Assembly (NCBI RefSeq): GCF_037975245.1
Contig: NC_092578.1
Location: 17,197,321-17,261,320, forward strand
Source of the DNA: Apostichopus japonicus
Taxonomy: Eukaryota; Echinodermata; Holothuroidea; Aspidochirotida; Stichopodidae
DNA length: 64,000 nucleotides
Reading direction: 5' to 3'
Below, in pieces: positions 49,596 to 61,398 of the stretch. The position numbers and the translations under genes were made by a program. Position 1 is the first letter of the stretch. Each line of letters opens with the position of its first letter. The notes beneath the pieces are model-generated. The model saw only the letters and a list, made by a program, of their open reading frames with translations, searched no databases and had not been told where the DNA came from.

Positions 49596-50737
49596 ATCCA
49601 AGGTATAAGTCAACTAACACGCTCATTGTGTTTCAGTGTCACCTGTTGATCGCTTTCGAAATGTATGTGAAACATACATACACACACAGACGGACGGACA
49701 AAATATAAAATGCAGACATTTTAAGCCAAGGTACTAACTTGTCATGTACTTTGCAATGAATTTTTATTTTTATTATTATTATTATTTTTTTTTATCTTAC
49801 AATGGACAACTGATGAAGTAATATGCCATATGAATAAAACCAAGGAGCGCCCAAAAAAAATATGACTCTATTGAAAAAAGACTTCAGCACAAATATCATT
49901 ATTTTGAGTTATTGGAGGAATTTAATAATGATAACATTTCCGGCTTAAAATATATAAATGATAAATCTTTGCATTCCTTTCGCAACTTTTTATACTTTTA
50001 TTCTTTTTTTGTTTTTGCTCTGCAGATCTATCATGAGATTAAAAACGACTGGTTACTTTTCGGATCAAGTCTACAATATTGATTGACGTCATTGAATACA
50101 GCGACAAGTCCCGGTGATAGTAAGGTATACGCCAGAATCGTTATTAACATTTGTTCAGGAAATATTAAAAGTCGAATAAAGACTCAAAAGGCGGACATTA
50201 TTTGGTATTAATCAACCAGTTTCGTGTCGCTGTTTGTGTTATTAGGGATTATTGCCCTATACACTTTGTTCTATGTAAACGGTTGCTGTAGTAACCACAA
50301 ACATTAAGCATTTAATAGGCCTTTTCAATACATGACAGTCTTTTCATCGACTTCCCAGGTGTCTATAACATTATCATTAACACATTAACTTAATTTCGTT
50401 TTGCCATCGGATAGAACTAAATGTGGAGAAAGAGGGGGTTTTGTGGATTACGAAAAAAGAAAGAAATCTCGACCCTTCAGCTACGGTTTTGAATGTCTTT
50501 TCATGCGACGAGCTAAAATAAAATAAAATATTATTTTTTTCACTTTTTTTTTTAAATTTTAAAATTGGAATACACAATTTTCCCAGTGATATTTTCAATG
50601 CTGTATCACTGTCGCTAATCCTATCATGGTGCTTGAAGCTAACTAACTTGACTTGAGTAATTTTTTTCGCTTCGAGGCTTTTGTTCATTCTCGTCTTTTT
50701 ATATTTATAACGACGAAGATAACAAACGTGAGACAAG
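49596..50737. other. Upstream flank of the GPCR gene
   Basis: AT-rich with a TTA-rich tract at 49760-49795. TTTTTGCTCTGCAG at 50011-50024 could be an acceptor for a 5' UTR exon, but this is only a possibility. Confidence 0.4.
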
Positions 50738-51751
50738 ATGGTTTGTAACATTAGCAGCTCCGACAACGTCGAGACGATGAAGAACACTGTTGCCATGGTA
50801 ATTGGAATCACTGGTTTCATTGGTAACGCCTTTGTCATCTTTGTATTTCTATGTAACCAGGCGATCTTTAATACGATAACAAACTTGTTAATTCTGAACC
50901 AATCCACGGTGGATTTAGCAGTCTCTGTAGCATTTTTGCTTGGATTGTTGCAAAAAGTGTTCGGCATACAACTACCTCAAGATTCCGAAATATTTAGTAT
51001 CGTTGTCTGCAAACTATGGACATCGGAATATCTCCTATGGTCCTTATACGTGTGTTCTTCAATGAACCTCGTGGCTATATCCTTAGAAAGATTCTGCGCT
51101 ACCTGCCATTCAATCAAACATCTGAACTATTTTACTCGGCGGAATACTAAGGTGATTATGGCAGTTGTGTGGATATTCGGATTCATTTACGAATGCCACT
51201 GGCCCTGGAGGACGGAGTACCGATATGACGTCACAACGAGCCGCCACGTGTGCAGACAAAGAGACGGAAGTGGTACAGCCGCGGTGGCGGCGTTAGCAGG
51301 GATTACTTTCTTTTGCGTAGAGTATGTAGTTCCGGTAGCCGTCATGTCGTTTTCCTATTGGAGGATCATAACGATGTTGAAAAAGCGCGGGAAACAACGG
51401 GAATTCTTCCGCCGAGCCAAACACAGTGTAACCAAGACACTTTTGATAGTCAGTGTCATGTTCGTAATATGCTGGGGTCCTGCGGAGATTGAATATTTGC
51501 TTTACAATTTAGGCGTAGAGATATGTTTCGGAGGACCTATACATCAATTAGGGATTACTTTAGTTCAGCTCAATGCCTGTCTTAACCCGTTTATTTATAG
51601 TCTGCAGTACAAGCAATTTAAATCGATACTGAAGAGGACGTTCTGTCCTTCTTGTCTTGGTTTGGAGAAGGGCAGTTCTTCAGAACATGGACCAACGACC
51701 AACTCAAACACGAAAAATGTCTCCCAGCCTTATTCTCATAATAATGTATAA
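50738..51751 (+). CDS. Rhodopsin-family (class A) GPCR, intronless, peptide-receptor-like
   Basis: Single open frame of 337 residues; an in-frame TGA at 50729-50731 fixes the ATG. Seven hydrophobic segments lie at about 16-39, 46-70, 93-116, 137-157, 185-210, 232-256 and 267-289. Class A landmarks: GN at 29-30 (TM1), D59 (TM2), C91 paired with C172, W145 (TM4), P199 (TM5), CWGP at 245-248 (TM6) and NPFIY at 283-287 (TM7). The DRY motif is replaced by ERF (117-119). An N-glycosylation site NIS lies at 4-6 in a short N-terminus. C303 and C306 after helix 8 are probable palmitoylation sites, and the tail is Ser/Asn-rich. The overall pattern suggests a peptide-type receptor, but ligand and subfamily cannot be told by reading. 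Many marine invertebrates have expanded sets of such single-exon receptors. Confidence 0.93.
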   Translation: MVCNISSSDNVETMKNTVAMVIGITGFIGNAFVIFVFLCNQAIFNTITNLLILNQSTVDLAVSVAFLLGLLQKVFGIQLPQDSEIFSIVVCKLWTSEYLLWSLYVCSSMNLVAISLERFCATCHSIKHLNYFTRRNTKVIMAVVWIFGFIYECHWPWRTEYRYDVTTSRHVCRQRDGSGTAAVAALAGITFFCVEYVVPVAVMSFSYWRIITMLKKRGKQREFFRRAKHSVTKTLLIVSVMFVICWGPAEIEYLLYNLGVEICFGGPIHQLGITLVQLNACLNPFIYSLQYKQFKSILKRTFCPSCLGLEKGSSSEHGPTTNSNTKNVSQPYSHNNV

Positions 51752-52049
51752 CTTCAGGAACAATTGAGAACTGAATTTCTTAAGCTGCATTTTTACGTGG
51801 AATTAGTTTTTTTTCACAATTTAGAGTTAGTATATTAATCCTAGGATAATCCGGTAACTAGTGGTTGACGACTGCGTAGCCAAACCCTCAAAGCATTTTA
51901 AATGGATAAATATATGATTTTTCTTTAAAATTTGATGGTATTTTATGAATGCATCTGGCAACAGTAGGGTAAATGACGTCATAATGGCAATTCTACCGAA
52001 AATGCGTTGGTTCGTTTTTATTATTATATCTAACTCATTTATTAATAAA
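51752..52049 (+). other. Candidate 3' UTR of the GPCR, with AATAAA at 52044-52049
   Basis: The first AATAAA lies 293 nt after the stop and falls inside an old interspersed repeat (51865-52405). Confidence 0.4.
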
Positions 52050-52405
52050 GGAAAGTGACTGCTACCAAAGAGTAGGAATTTTACGAAATTCTAACAAAAC
52101 AGAGAACGATGACGGCTTGCAAAAATGTTTCTAAATGTATTAACATTTCAAACATAAACGAAAATTATGTGATATGAAAGTAAACTAACTTTTGAAGAAC
52201 GTCTTTCATGTTGACATCACAGATAACTACTGTGATCTCCCTGATTTTTTTTTACTTTCACCATATCTCATGTTAGGGACAAAAATATTGAGATTCGTAT
52301 TGTTTTTAGATTAACAGTGTGGAATATGTTCTCTTCAATATTAGTGTCACATTGTGTGCAACCGGGATATCCTTGTAAATTCACGATATTCTATACCAGC
52401 AAACA
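51865..52405. repeat. Old interspersed repeat, copy 2
   Basis: It shares TGAATGCATCTGGCAAC (51946-51962), later AATATTGAGAT, CAGTGTGGAATAT and CCGGGATATCC in order with 17050-17700. The SINE at 52422 inserted just beyond or into it. Confidence 0.6.
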
Positions 52406-52407
52406 TA

Positions 52408-52593
52408 ATCTCTTACTTTATCTGTAGTATCTGTTCCCTTTCGAGGGGAATGGTGATGCACACCCGACGATGATCACACAGTCTCGATGCAAGGGGACTG
52501 GGGTTGGAAGCGGATCAGTCGTTCGGTAGTTTGGTTTTCGTGCCCAGAATCTTTCCTGGGCGACTTTTTCTTAAAAAGTATCTCTTACTTTAT
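52408..52593 (+). mobile_element. 5'-truncated U2-headed SINE with 14-bp target duplications
   Basis: ATCTCTTACTTTAT at 52408-52421 and again at 52580-52593 are perfect direct repeats. The insert (52422-52579) begins CTGTAGTATCTGTTCCC, matching U2 snRNA from about position 30, then runs through the shared SINE body (CACAGTCTCGATGCAAGGGG, GGATCAGTCGTT, GACTTTTTCTTA). Confidence 0.9.
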
Positions 52594-55285
52594 TGGACCA
52601 AAATCGATGACAATTTTTTAGCATGAGCTGTAAAGGTTTAGAAACTGAGATAATAACAAATTATTATAAATGTTATATTTATGTGGGACACAAAAATCTC
52701 TCCAATATTCCTATAATGGACCAGCCATGTTTGTAACGCCGTAGATAAGTTACAAACGAGGGATATTATATCTAATTATTTGTAAATATAATGTGGCTGG
52801 CTAAAAATTACATTTCAACACAATTTGATTAAAGTTTTTGAGCATTCTTGCAATGAGGAACAAAAGTTATACACTTTTTGTATATGTGTATACGGTTATT
52901 GAATAATGATAAGGCAAACGCCGTTGATATCGATAGCCGATTATCGCACACAACATTATGTATAGGGTGTGGTGTTTTTTAATATTTTTTATCATAAATC
53001 TTGAAAAGCTGAATTAATAACCCGTGTCATCTTCTACTAATATTTCCGTACAAATATTAGGTCATGTTCATAGAGCTCAATGCGATTGTTTTCAACTTTA
53101 CATTCTAGAATAGTAAAGTTCAGTGTAAAAAAACTAGTCAATTTACCCCTATACGTACATTAACGCTTTATTATAATTAATATTTTCTTTTTCTTCTTTC
53201 TTACGTCGGGTTCTTTGTGATTATTAATGTAGTCTTAATTCGAGAGTTTTATAGGCCAAATGGATTTGAAATAGGCAAACCATATTGGTTATTAAGTAGT
53301 TATTAAACAGGCGTTATTGGCAATCACGTATTGATTATTATGCAATTATTGTTTCCTTCAATAACTGAAGTCCCTTATATACGTTGCTCCATGGAGGCTG
53401 TTATGTTCATTACTTAACTGTTTATCAAACTTATACTGTTGAAGAAGAAAATTACAATATGTTCTCAACTTTACATCCTTGAGAAAATGTCTTTGTAACT
53501 TTTGTTATTTAATAGGAAAATTAAACTTTACAAATCGTCTCCTTGGATTCTTTATGAAGGTTAATCAAAAGTAAATTATGCAATTCATAAGCGATACATT
53601 CCGTGTCCTGGTTGTATATGTTTTCATTGTGGAAGTAGAAGATGGCACTTGCTTGGTAGATTAACTTAATAGAAACGTACATTTATCGATAGCAATTCAT
53701 GTTAACCCTAGATGAAATCATTTGAATAATTTGCGTTAATTTATTTTCTAGAAATTATAGTGTAATTGTTATAAAAACAATGCTGGGTCATAACCAAGGT
53801 AACCATGTGGTATCGAATTGAATAATACCGGGATGACCTTGTAAATATCATAATGACACGTGCGCTACTATTGTAAAGGCTACAAAGGACATACATTTTA
53901 ATAATGGTCCTAATGCAAAATTCTCTTGATTCGTAGGCGATAGCCTACTTTACAGGGTAATTTTGTTTTATACAGAAAATAATATATACTTCTATGAAGA
54001 AAGAAAAATGAAATTAACGAGCAAATCCTATGACAAAATTAATTTATTTACCTTTTCATAATATTTATATGAATTTTTAGTAGTAATATATTTTTTCAAA
54101 ATGATATTCGTAGTGTAAAACAACGCATATACGTTTTTAATATCGATTATATGATTGGGTGCACGTTCCTTTGTGAAACTAGGAAATGACCACGCAAACT
54201 AGTGGACTCAGGTCCTGTCGAAGATTTTTTTCTTCTATTCTAGTGATTGTTTAGGTACGGTATTGTAAAGTGGAATCGTTTGGTATAAAGGAGCACCTCG
54301 TTGGGGTGAAATGAGGCTCAGTATAGGGTTTATTTAGTGGGTTTCTTTTAGCACAGATAAAGCTCGGGTGAACTTAGAAATTTTGCTGTAGTGGTAGATG
54401 CGGTAACTTGGTTGAGGGAGCCGGTAAAAGGTAAAAGTTAGAAAAAGGATGAATGCATGGGACGAAGCCGATATATCATTGAAAGATACAAGTTATGCTG
54501 AACAGGTTCTATGAGGGGGGGGGGCGGGGTGGTAAGGGGAGGGTGAGTAATTTATGTTGAAACGTAACGGCCGAGAAGAAGGGATAACATGTCCCGGTCA
54601 TTTTGCTCAAACAATGTACTCTACTTTTGATGTTATAAATAAAAGTGCTCTTTAAGTAGCTGACTGTTATACCGATACTAAATATTTCCCAAGTGTGATT
54701 TTTACTTATCACTGCTAGGAGAATAGCCTACCGTAATGGATAACTCAATTTTAGAGGGTATGATTTATGTTATTGTGTAATTTAACTATCATTTTTTTTC
54801 TTCATGATATCCAATTAAATACTCCAGGCCAAATCATGAAACTTTGTTACATCGGTAAATTAAGCACAACTATTACTGCCAATGTATTTATATGGTAAAA
54901 ACTATCTACTTGGTAAAGGAAAAAAGAAACGGAAGCTGATTGATTATTGTATAAAAACCAAACCTGGACGAACAGCAAGATGTATTTACAAGATGAGGTA
55001 GGGAATGGGTGGGGTAGGTAATGGATGGACAGGGTGGGTGGGGGGGGGGGTTGTAGATGGGGAGTGGATAGAGGCGAGAACGATAATCACGGTTTTACAA
55101 AGTAAGAGGGTTGCAAAATGAAAAGCGTCACACGAATGAAGGAGATCGGTGAATGTTACCGGATAATGGACAGCATGGTGACGCAACACACGGATGGTGG
55201 GGGGGGGGGGGGATGATTAATTTGGACATTTGGAAATCACCTGGGAGAGGGAGTGTCTTTCATGTTCTGCGATGTTTGTAAATAG
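52594..55285. other. Intergenic; no gene seen
   Basis: AT-rich spacer with G-runs at 54514-54522, 55040-55050 and 55199-55212. Confidence 0.5.
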
Positions 55286-55354
55286 CCCCCCCCCCCAAAA
55301 AAAATACATGTTAAGGATATAAGAATATGCATACCATAATGAAATGTGCCAGTA

Positions 55355-55495
<141 letters not shown>

Positions 55496-55891
55496 CATAG
55501 AAGGCAATTATTTTGGTTATAAATAAATAATATATGAAGAGAAACCAATTGACCAAATTTACATTAACCCTTTCATCTTGAAGAATAATCGCTAAGATAG
55601 AACTTTTATTCCTGAAAGCATTTTATATTAAGAACTCCTTCATTTTTTTTAACACTCATTGAGTATTTCTCCAAAGAGTTTCATTATATTGATGTTCGAT
55701 ACACTTGAATAAATATGCTCAACTATGGATGAAATTCATATCGTCATTATTTTAGAGTCAATTTTATTATTAAGAATCCAGATTTTAAAGTACCTGTTCG
55801 CCTTGTGTCTTCAGGATAATTTCTCACGAGATAAAAGGGATAAGGTGAGCTGAGAATTAAATATTAAAATTTTATTAGTACTTTTAACTGG

Positions 55892-55892
<1 letters not shown>

Positions 55893-55926
<34 letters not shown>

Positions 55927-55937
55927 GTTTATGTATA

Positions 55938-55985
<48 letters not shown>

Positions 55986-56050
55986 TATATTTATATATAT
56001 GTTTATGTATATATATATATATATATCATGAGTATATATATATATATATT
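55893..56050. repeat. (TA)n microsatellite
   Basis: TA block with TTTATG and GTG interruptions. Confidence 0.95.
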
Positions 56051-58719
56051 ACAAACAAACAAACAAAAAAGACTAAGATAACAAAAGAAGAATGGCCCCA
56101 GACATCCATAGAAACAACAGTTGGTAAGAGAAAAAAACTAAGATTAAAAAGTGTTTGGCTAAATTACGCAATAGTTTGTCCCATATAGTGCTATAAGATT
56201 TATCCTTTTGCATTCGTTATGCAATTTGTCAGTCTCTGAATCCTGAAAACAATCAAAGCTAATTATATACGCACGGCTTCTTCACGTAGAATGATATAAC
56301 AATTTAACAAAGTTTGTTTAATAAAATGCATCCGTGCATTCATGCAAAGCATAAACTCTTCGATATGTTTACATTATTGATATATTTAACGATGCAGCAG
56401 CGACTTTCAATCTTGATATGAATTTATATACATAAATATCTATGAATCATTCATATCAGTACATATGATAGTACTCACACAAATATGAATCTATGATTAG
56501 TTAGATTAGCTTTCCAAAGCAGTAGCGTTGTGCGCGTTGAACTACGATCTAAGTTGTTAATCAAAATGGCGCATAATTGTGGATCAGTTTGATGTGTAAC
56601 CCTGGGCATGCAGACAGAAGCATATGTCTCGTAACGTTGCCATAGTTAACAGCGATACTAATATATAAAGAACAAATAAAAATGAAAAACATTTATTTGT
56701 TTTTCGTTTGACTTTATTTGGAAACTATATAGTTTACTATAGTGGTGCGCACATATGGAGGAGAGGGGTGGGGTGAGGGGGGGGGGGAGTTAACCCTACC
56801 TTCATCGATCAAGATTGTGAATAATGAAGAATTCAATTATTGACTTAATCAACTAATTTTGTAATTTTGACAAACAAAATCTGTCAACTTATATAATTTG
56901 TGATAAATTTCGAGCTTTGAAATATCGTGACTTAGAAAGCTATACAAATATTAACTATTAGTATATACCAATGCCTAAAGAGTATAATAGTTTAAACCAG
57001 TATTTCTTTACAAAGTCATATCTATATATACAGCTGCTGGGAAAAAAAAATACATAAATATTTTGTCGGTCATTGACGTTTGGCAGGAAATAATGTTTTA
57101 ATAATTATCTTATATAGATTGTCACAAAAATATTATCATCTCGTAACCTGGGATTTATATTTAGGTCATCTACCTCTCGGCATATCACTGTAAAACATCA
57201 CAGCTAGGCTACCTATTTGTGTGTACGTACATTTTGAGACCTATACATGTACAAATGGTCAACCCTTAAGATGAATACCATCTGCTAAGGTTCAAAAGAA
57301 AAGCGGAAATGAAGCAAAATATATACGAAACGAGCCGAAAATTAAAACAACCTTTGTTTTGTTTAGTTATTGTACATAGTTTGGGTCGTCTTGTGTTCTC
57401 AATTATAGAAAATTGATTGTTTGCTTTTGTTTATGTCTCTCTGAATAAGTTTCTGCCGTGCCTTGTTTTGTTTTTAGTCTATCGTGAAAATGGCAACGTT
57501 CTCTGAGATGAAATTCTGTTCTGGTTTTTGCTTATTGCAATCTGATGTTTGAAGCAAAGGGCCGTGTACTTGGACCTTCATTCTGGTATATAGTGCACAG
57601 AGGTGTATTGTAACCACAGGAAGAGGTCGGATGAGGGACAGAGGAGGGGGGGGGGCCGAATGTTGGCCAGATAAACCCTATCATGGATTGATAAAATTCC
57701 TTAAGCAAAACATAATACACTAATACACTACATCATTTAAACTCCTGAGACAAAACTAACCCTGAGGGGCACAAACTTCGAGGGGCAGTGGGACATGTCA
57801 CTTTGTTGGAAGAAGTATATTGAAAAGTTTCAAAACTATCGAACGAAATGGACTATGTAACAAAAATTGCAATATTTCCTTTTATTTTCCAATTATAGTG
57901 ATTAGGTTTTAACTAAAGGGCACTTTGTATATATCAAATCTGCACTTTCTAATTACAAAAATAAAAAAGGGTCTTTTTTTTTACCAAACGGGGCACTTCT
58001 TATTCTTGATAGGGGACATCTTGGGGGTTGTCAAATAACTGAGGGTCACGTACCCCGTGAGCCTGCCCCTGCCCCCCTGTAGGTCAGTCGGCCCTGTAGT
58101 TCAAGAATTATAAAAAAAATCTACATCACACACTTGAAAAAAAATTAAAAATACGTTACAGAACTATTAAGAGTTCCTGCTTGCATCGCCTTCTGGCAAT
58201 AATAAAACGAAAAAAAAAATATTCTGGGGTATATAGGTCACCGATATAATAAGAAATATGATTATAAAGGCTAACGCCGTCATGTCATGCTAACCCATGA
58301 ATGTGTACTCTGCTAACGTACTCTTTGTTAACGTTAAACTGGGATATAATGCCAGATGTGTTCTATGATAAGTATTAGCGTCCCGGAAAGAATGGAATTG
58401 AACCATTTCCTCAAACCCAAATGCGAATCCTCGTTCCTCAAATGGCTTAGTTTTGGTTTATTTCTTCTTGTATTGCATTCTATGTGTGCAGTTTACAACA
58501 TGTAAACAACATACAATTTGATTGTTGTATACTGTGACGATAGAACAATAATAGACGTTTGCATAATAAATATTTAGATATTGAACAATAAAACACAAAA
58601 GTCAAAGTCGGTTTTGAAAGGTCGATATTATTGATAAGAAAGAACCTATATAATTCACGATCCACTTAATTAAAAATCTTGTTTCAACATTTAAATAAAT
58701 TTGAGAACATTTATTAAAG
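56051..58719. other. Intergenic; no gene seen
   Basis: A GGGCACTTTGT-rich stretch at 57755-58060 resembles part of the hAT region near 3710-3760 and words near 1640, so it may be a decayed copy. G-runs lie at 56778-56788 and 57642-57654. Confidence 0.45.
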
Positions 58720-58739
58720 CCGTTTACTGAATATTAAAG

Positions 58740-59165
58740 TATTACGCAACCTTTCGTGAACATACCTATTCTGCAACTTCACAACTTATTGTTAGATACA
58801 CTGGTCCTAGGTTTTGGAATACCCTAGATACCCAGGTCAATAGTTCAAAATCACTTTTACATTTTAAAAGACAACTAAAACGAACTTTATTAAATAAGCA
58901 CTGACGTGTAAAGTTTCTAGTATATTTTCCTATGTTTAGGTTTATTTTTGGTGGGGGGGGGGGGGGGCGTGTTTTTCGTTGGTGGCCTGGCCTTGATAAG
59001 CTCTGCTTCTGCCAGGTCTCCCCCACTTCACATCATTTGTATATATCAATTGTTTAATTCCTATGGAATGTATTTGTATTGTATATTCAAATGTTATATG
59101 TTCACTTTGTTTATGTTATGGTGAAGTGGAAATAAATAGTTTTCAAGTTCAATTTCAATTTCTTT
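58740..59165 (+). mobile_element. LINE 3' remnant (reverse transcriptase C-terminus and 3' UTR)
   Basis: The frame ending at TGA 58902-58904 reads YSATSQLIVRYTGPRFWNTL, then a polar stretch with LLHFKRQLKRTLL. This fits the C-terminal signature (IRYxGPxxWNSL ... SxxxFKxxLKxxLL) of non-LTR retrotransposon ORF2 in CR1/L2/Jockey-like groups. About 260 bp of 3' UTR follow, ending AATAAATAG and TTCAATTTCAATTTC, a short-repeat tail. It is 5' truncated and broken upstream by a stop. The clade is inferred. Confidence 0.75.
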
Positions 59166-59231
59166 ATGTAATTATTTAAATCAACTTGATATAGGATAAA
59201 GTAGCATATTATAAGTACGTCGAGCCAAGGT

Positions 59232-59437
59232 AATTTTGAGGAAAAGCCACTCAACAAAGAACCTGGGCAGGGCACAAAAGGCCAAACAACCGAAACGACT
59301 GATCCGCTCTCAACCCCAGTCCCCTTGCATCGAGACTGTGACTGTGGGACCATCTTCATGTGTGTATCACAATTCCCACTACAAGGGGAACATAATGCTA
59401 CACATGATGTTAGCCAAAAGGCCGAGAAGCGAGCGAT
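59232..59437 (-). mobile_element. U2-snRNA-headed SINE, near full length
   Basis: Read on the minus strand from 59437: ATCGCT, a CGCT insert, then CTTCTCGGCCTTTTGGCTAA (at 59410-59429) and ATCATGTGTAGCATTATGTT. This follows the 5' end of U2 snRNA for about 45 nt. The body then aligns with 52444-52579 and 16382-16465: CACAGTCTCGATGCAAGGGG, AGAGCGGATCAGTCGTTTCG, GTTGTTTGG. It ends near a GTGGCTTTTCCTCAAAATTA tail. It lacks the U2 Sm site and 3' stem-loops, so it is not a U2 gene. Confidence 0.85.
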
Positions 59438-59461
59438 GGTTGGTTGGTTTGTACTTGCTAG

Positions 59462-61290
59462 TGGGCAATTATTTATAGTAAAGTAATAACGTATCAACGG
59501 ACGCAAGAACACCCCAAACCGAGGATGTCTCTAACTTTCTTCCTCTCGCATGTAAAGAGTTATATATATTTAAGGATGATGGCTTCATAGACAGTTTTTT
59601 TAGTCACTAATAAACAGAATGGTAGTAATGTTTCTATAGCTGTCATCGGGCTATCAAGCTATTCTGCTTTAAAATAAGCTAAGTCTCTGGAATGCACCTT
59701 TAAGTCTGTATCAATTCGATGATGACGTCAGCTCCTCAATACGGACCTAAATAATAATATCAATCCATTGCTTGGTAAATTCTAATCCGCACAAAAGTGG
59801 TCTTTATAACTTCATAAAAACAAGCCTGCTCCCTTGGACCGCATTGAACAATTCGTGTACTTCAGTGACAAATTTGTAATGAATTGTAAACATAATGTAA
59901 TTTGGGGCCTACATGAAGCAAATATATGAATATGTATATATTTTTTATATTCGTTAATACCTTTCATGTAGGAATTTTGAAATGTGGGAGAGAGGAGGGG
60001 AGGGGGAGGGTGAGGGGAATGGGGATGGGGATGGGTACCGACAAGCCTTGGGTCCAATTATTTGTGTCCTGTAACTTTTACTGTTTTTAACACATAAGGG
60101 TGGCACAAATTGGGCACAGTATTTTGCACGAGGGAGGGAGGGAGGGGTGGGGTTTGGGGACAGCACGACCGAAACTTGCTACATGTTTTACACTTAAACC
60201 GTTTCCCTACCAAGAGGTACACTCCAATATTGAAACCTTTTGAACATGAGTATATCAAACTATATACTTTCTTCGTCTGATCCACTAGCTGCCCGAGATA
60301 TAGAAAGGGTACCCTCCCACATATCAAAGATCGTACCCCGGAAAATTCACTTCAAATGCATGGTCTTTTTCGCTAAACTGCTACCCTCCGAGATTTTATT
60401 TGAAGAAACTTCAGAAACCAAATCAGAAACCAAATCCTTCTTCAATTCAACTTACACTACTTAGAGTTGTTACTAGCTTCTTCTTTATTTGTAATATCTT
60501 TAATATTTTACTTTAATGAAGTGTTTATTATGTTTCTGTCCACTTTAATTAAGTCATCCTTCAAGTTTACCGGTTCTCTGTTATTGAAAATTAAAGCCCG
60601 GATGAGGGTCATTATGTCCTTCTCAATTACTCTCTACTATTATCTACTGAATTCGTATCATGAACAAAACCAGAATTACTTGCTGCTTACAAATTTCATT
60701 TCCTCTTTTCGAGTTTACGTCCTCAAAACTTTCTCTAATAACTTTTGATCGATTCTCAAATGGTTTACTTTACATTTTGGTAAGTCACCGCTCAGATTCC
60801 CGTGGTTGACTTCCTGTTGAAGGACGGGACTCCTGACTTCTTGATTTTTCTCATCCTTCTTTCCTCTCCCACCCATGTGCAATCTCTTTCTCAAATACAC
60901 GCGTCTGTTTTCCTTTTGGATAAAAGAAAATGAAGGATAGTAACCTAGTTTATAGGTGCTCCATTGGTCATGTGATAAGTCACGTGTTTTAAGAGCAAAA
61001 TTCTTTTGACTCATAATCCTTCTCGCTCTGTCCCTTGAGATTTTTTTAAATTTTTAATCTCAAAGTGAACCATTCCCTTCATCCTCTTTAGCTACACTCC
61101 ATTTCTCTTCGTTAGCCTTAGTCTGTTTCGAAACAGAGAAATCAGCTACCAGACCCACTGCGCATGCGCTGCTGTTCCCATAACGATCTATATTGTTACT
61201 TTTTTTGCCTGCTTACATGACATTATGATTGATTTTGAATTATAAACAATACGTCCCACACCATACTGCTCCACCCATTTCGCACTTTCA
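59462..61290. other. Intergenic; no gene seen
   Basis: G-rich stretch 59988-60034 and GGGA repeats at 60131-60160. Open frames on both strands (for example 60715-61014 minus) carry no recognisable domain. Confidence 0.45.
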
Positions 61291-61398
61291 CCAAATTCTT
61301 CATAACAATATTTAATGTCTGTGGGTCGGTTTTAATTACATTGACCAAATTCTTCATAACGATATTTTAATGTATGTAGGTCGATTTTAATCACGTCC
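61291..61398. repeat. Tandem duplication of about 54 bp
   Basis: CCAAATTCTTCATAAC(A/G)ATAT, then TTTTAATGT or TTTAATGT and GGTCG(G/A)TTTTAAT(T/C)AC, twice in a row. Confidence 0.9.

Noticed and set aside
50377..50967. Minus-strand open frame of 196 codons overlapping the GPCR start
   Set aside because: It lies antisense to a clear GPCR and its residues match no family; it is a shadow of the real gene and its flank.
59232..59437. A genuine U2 snRNA gene
   Set aside because: Only the first 45 or so nt resemble U2; branch-point region, Sm site and 3' stem-loops are absent, and the body is shared with other SINE copies.
60715..61014. Minus-strand frame of 99 codons
   Set aside because: No recognisable domain, no splice context; insufficient support for a gene.
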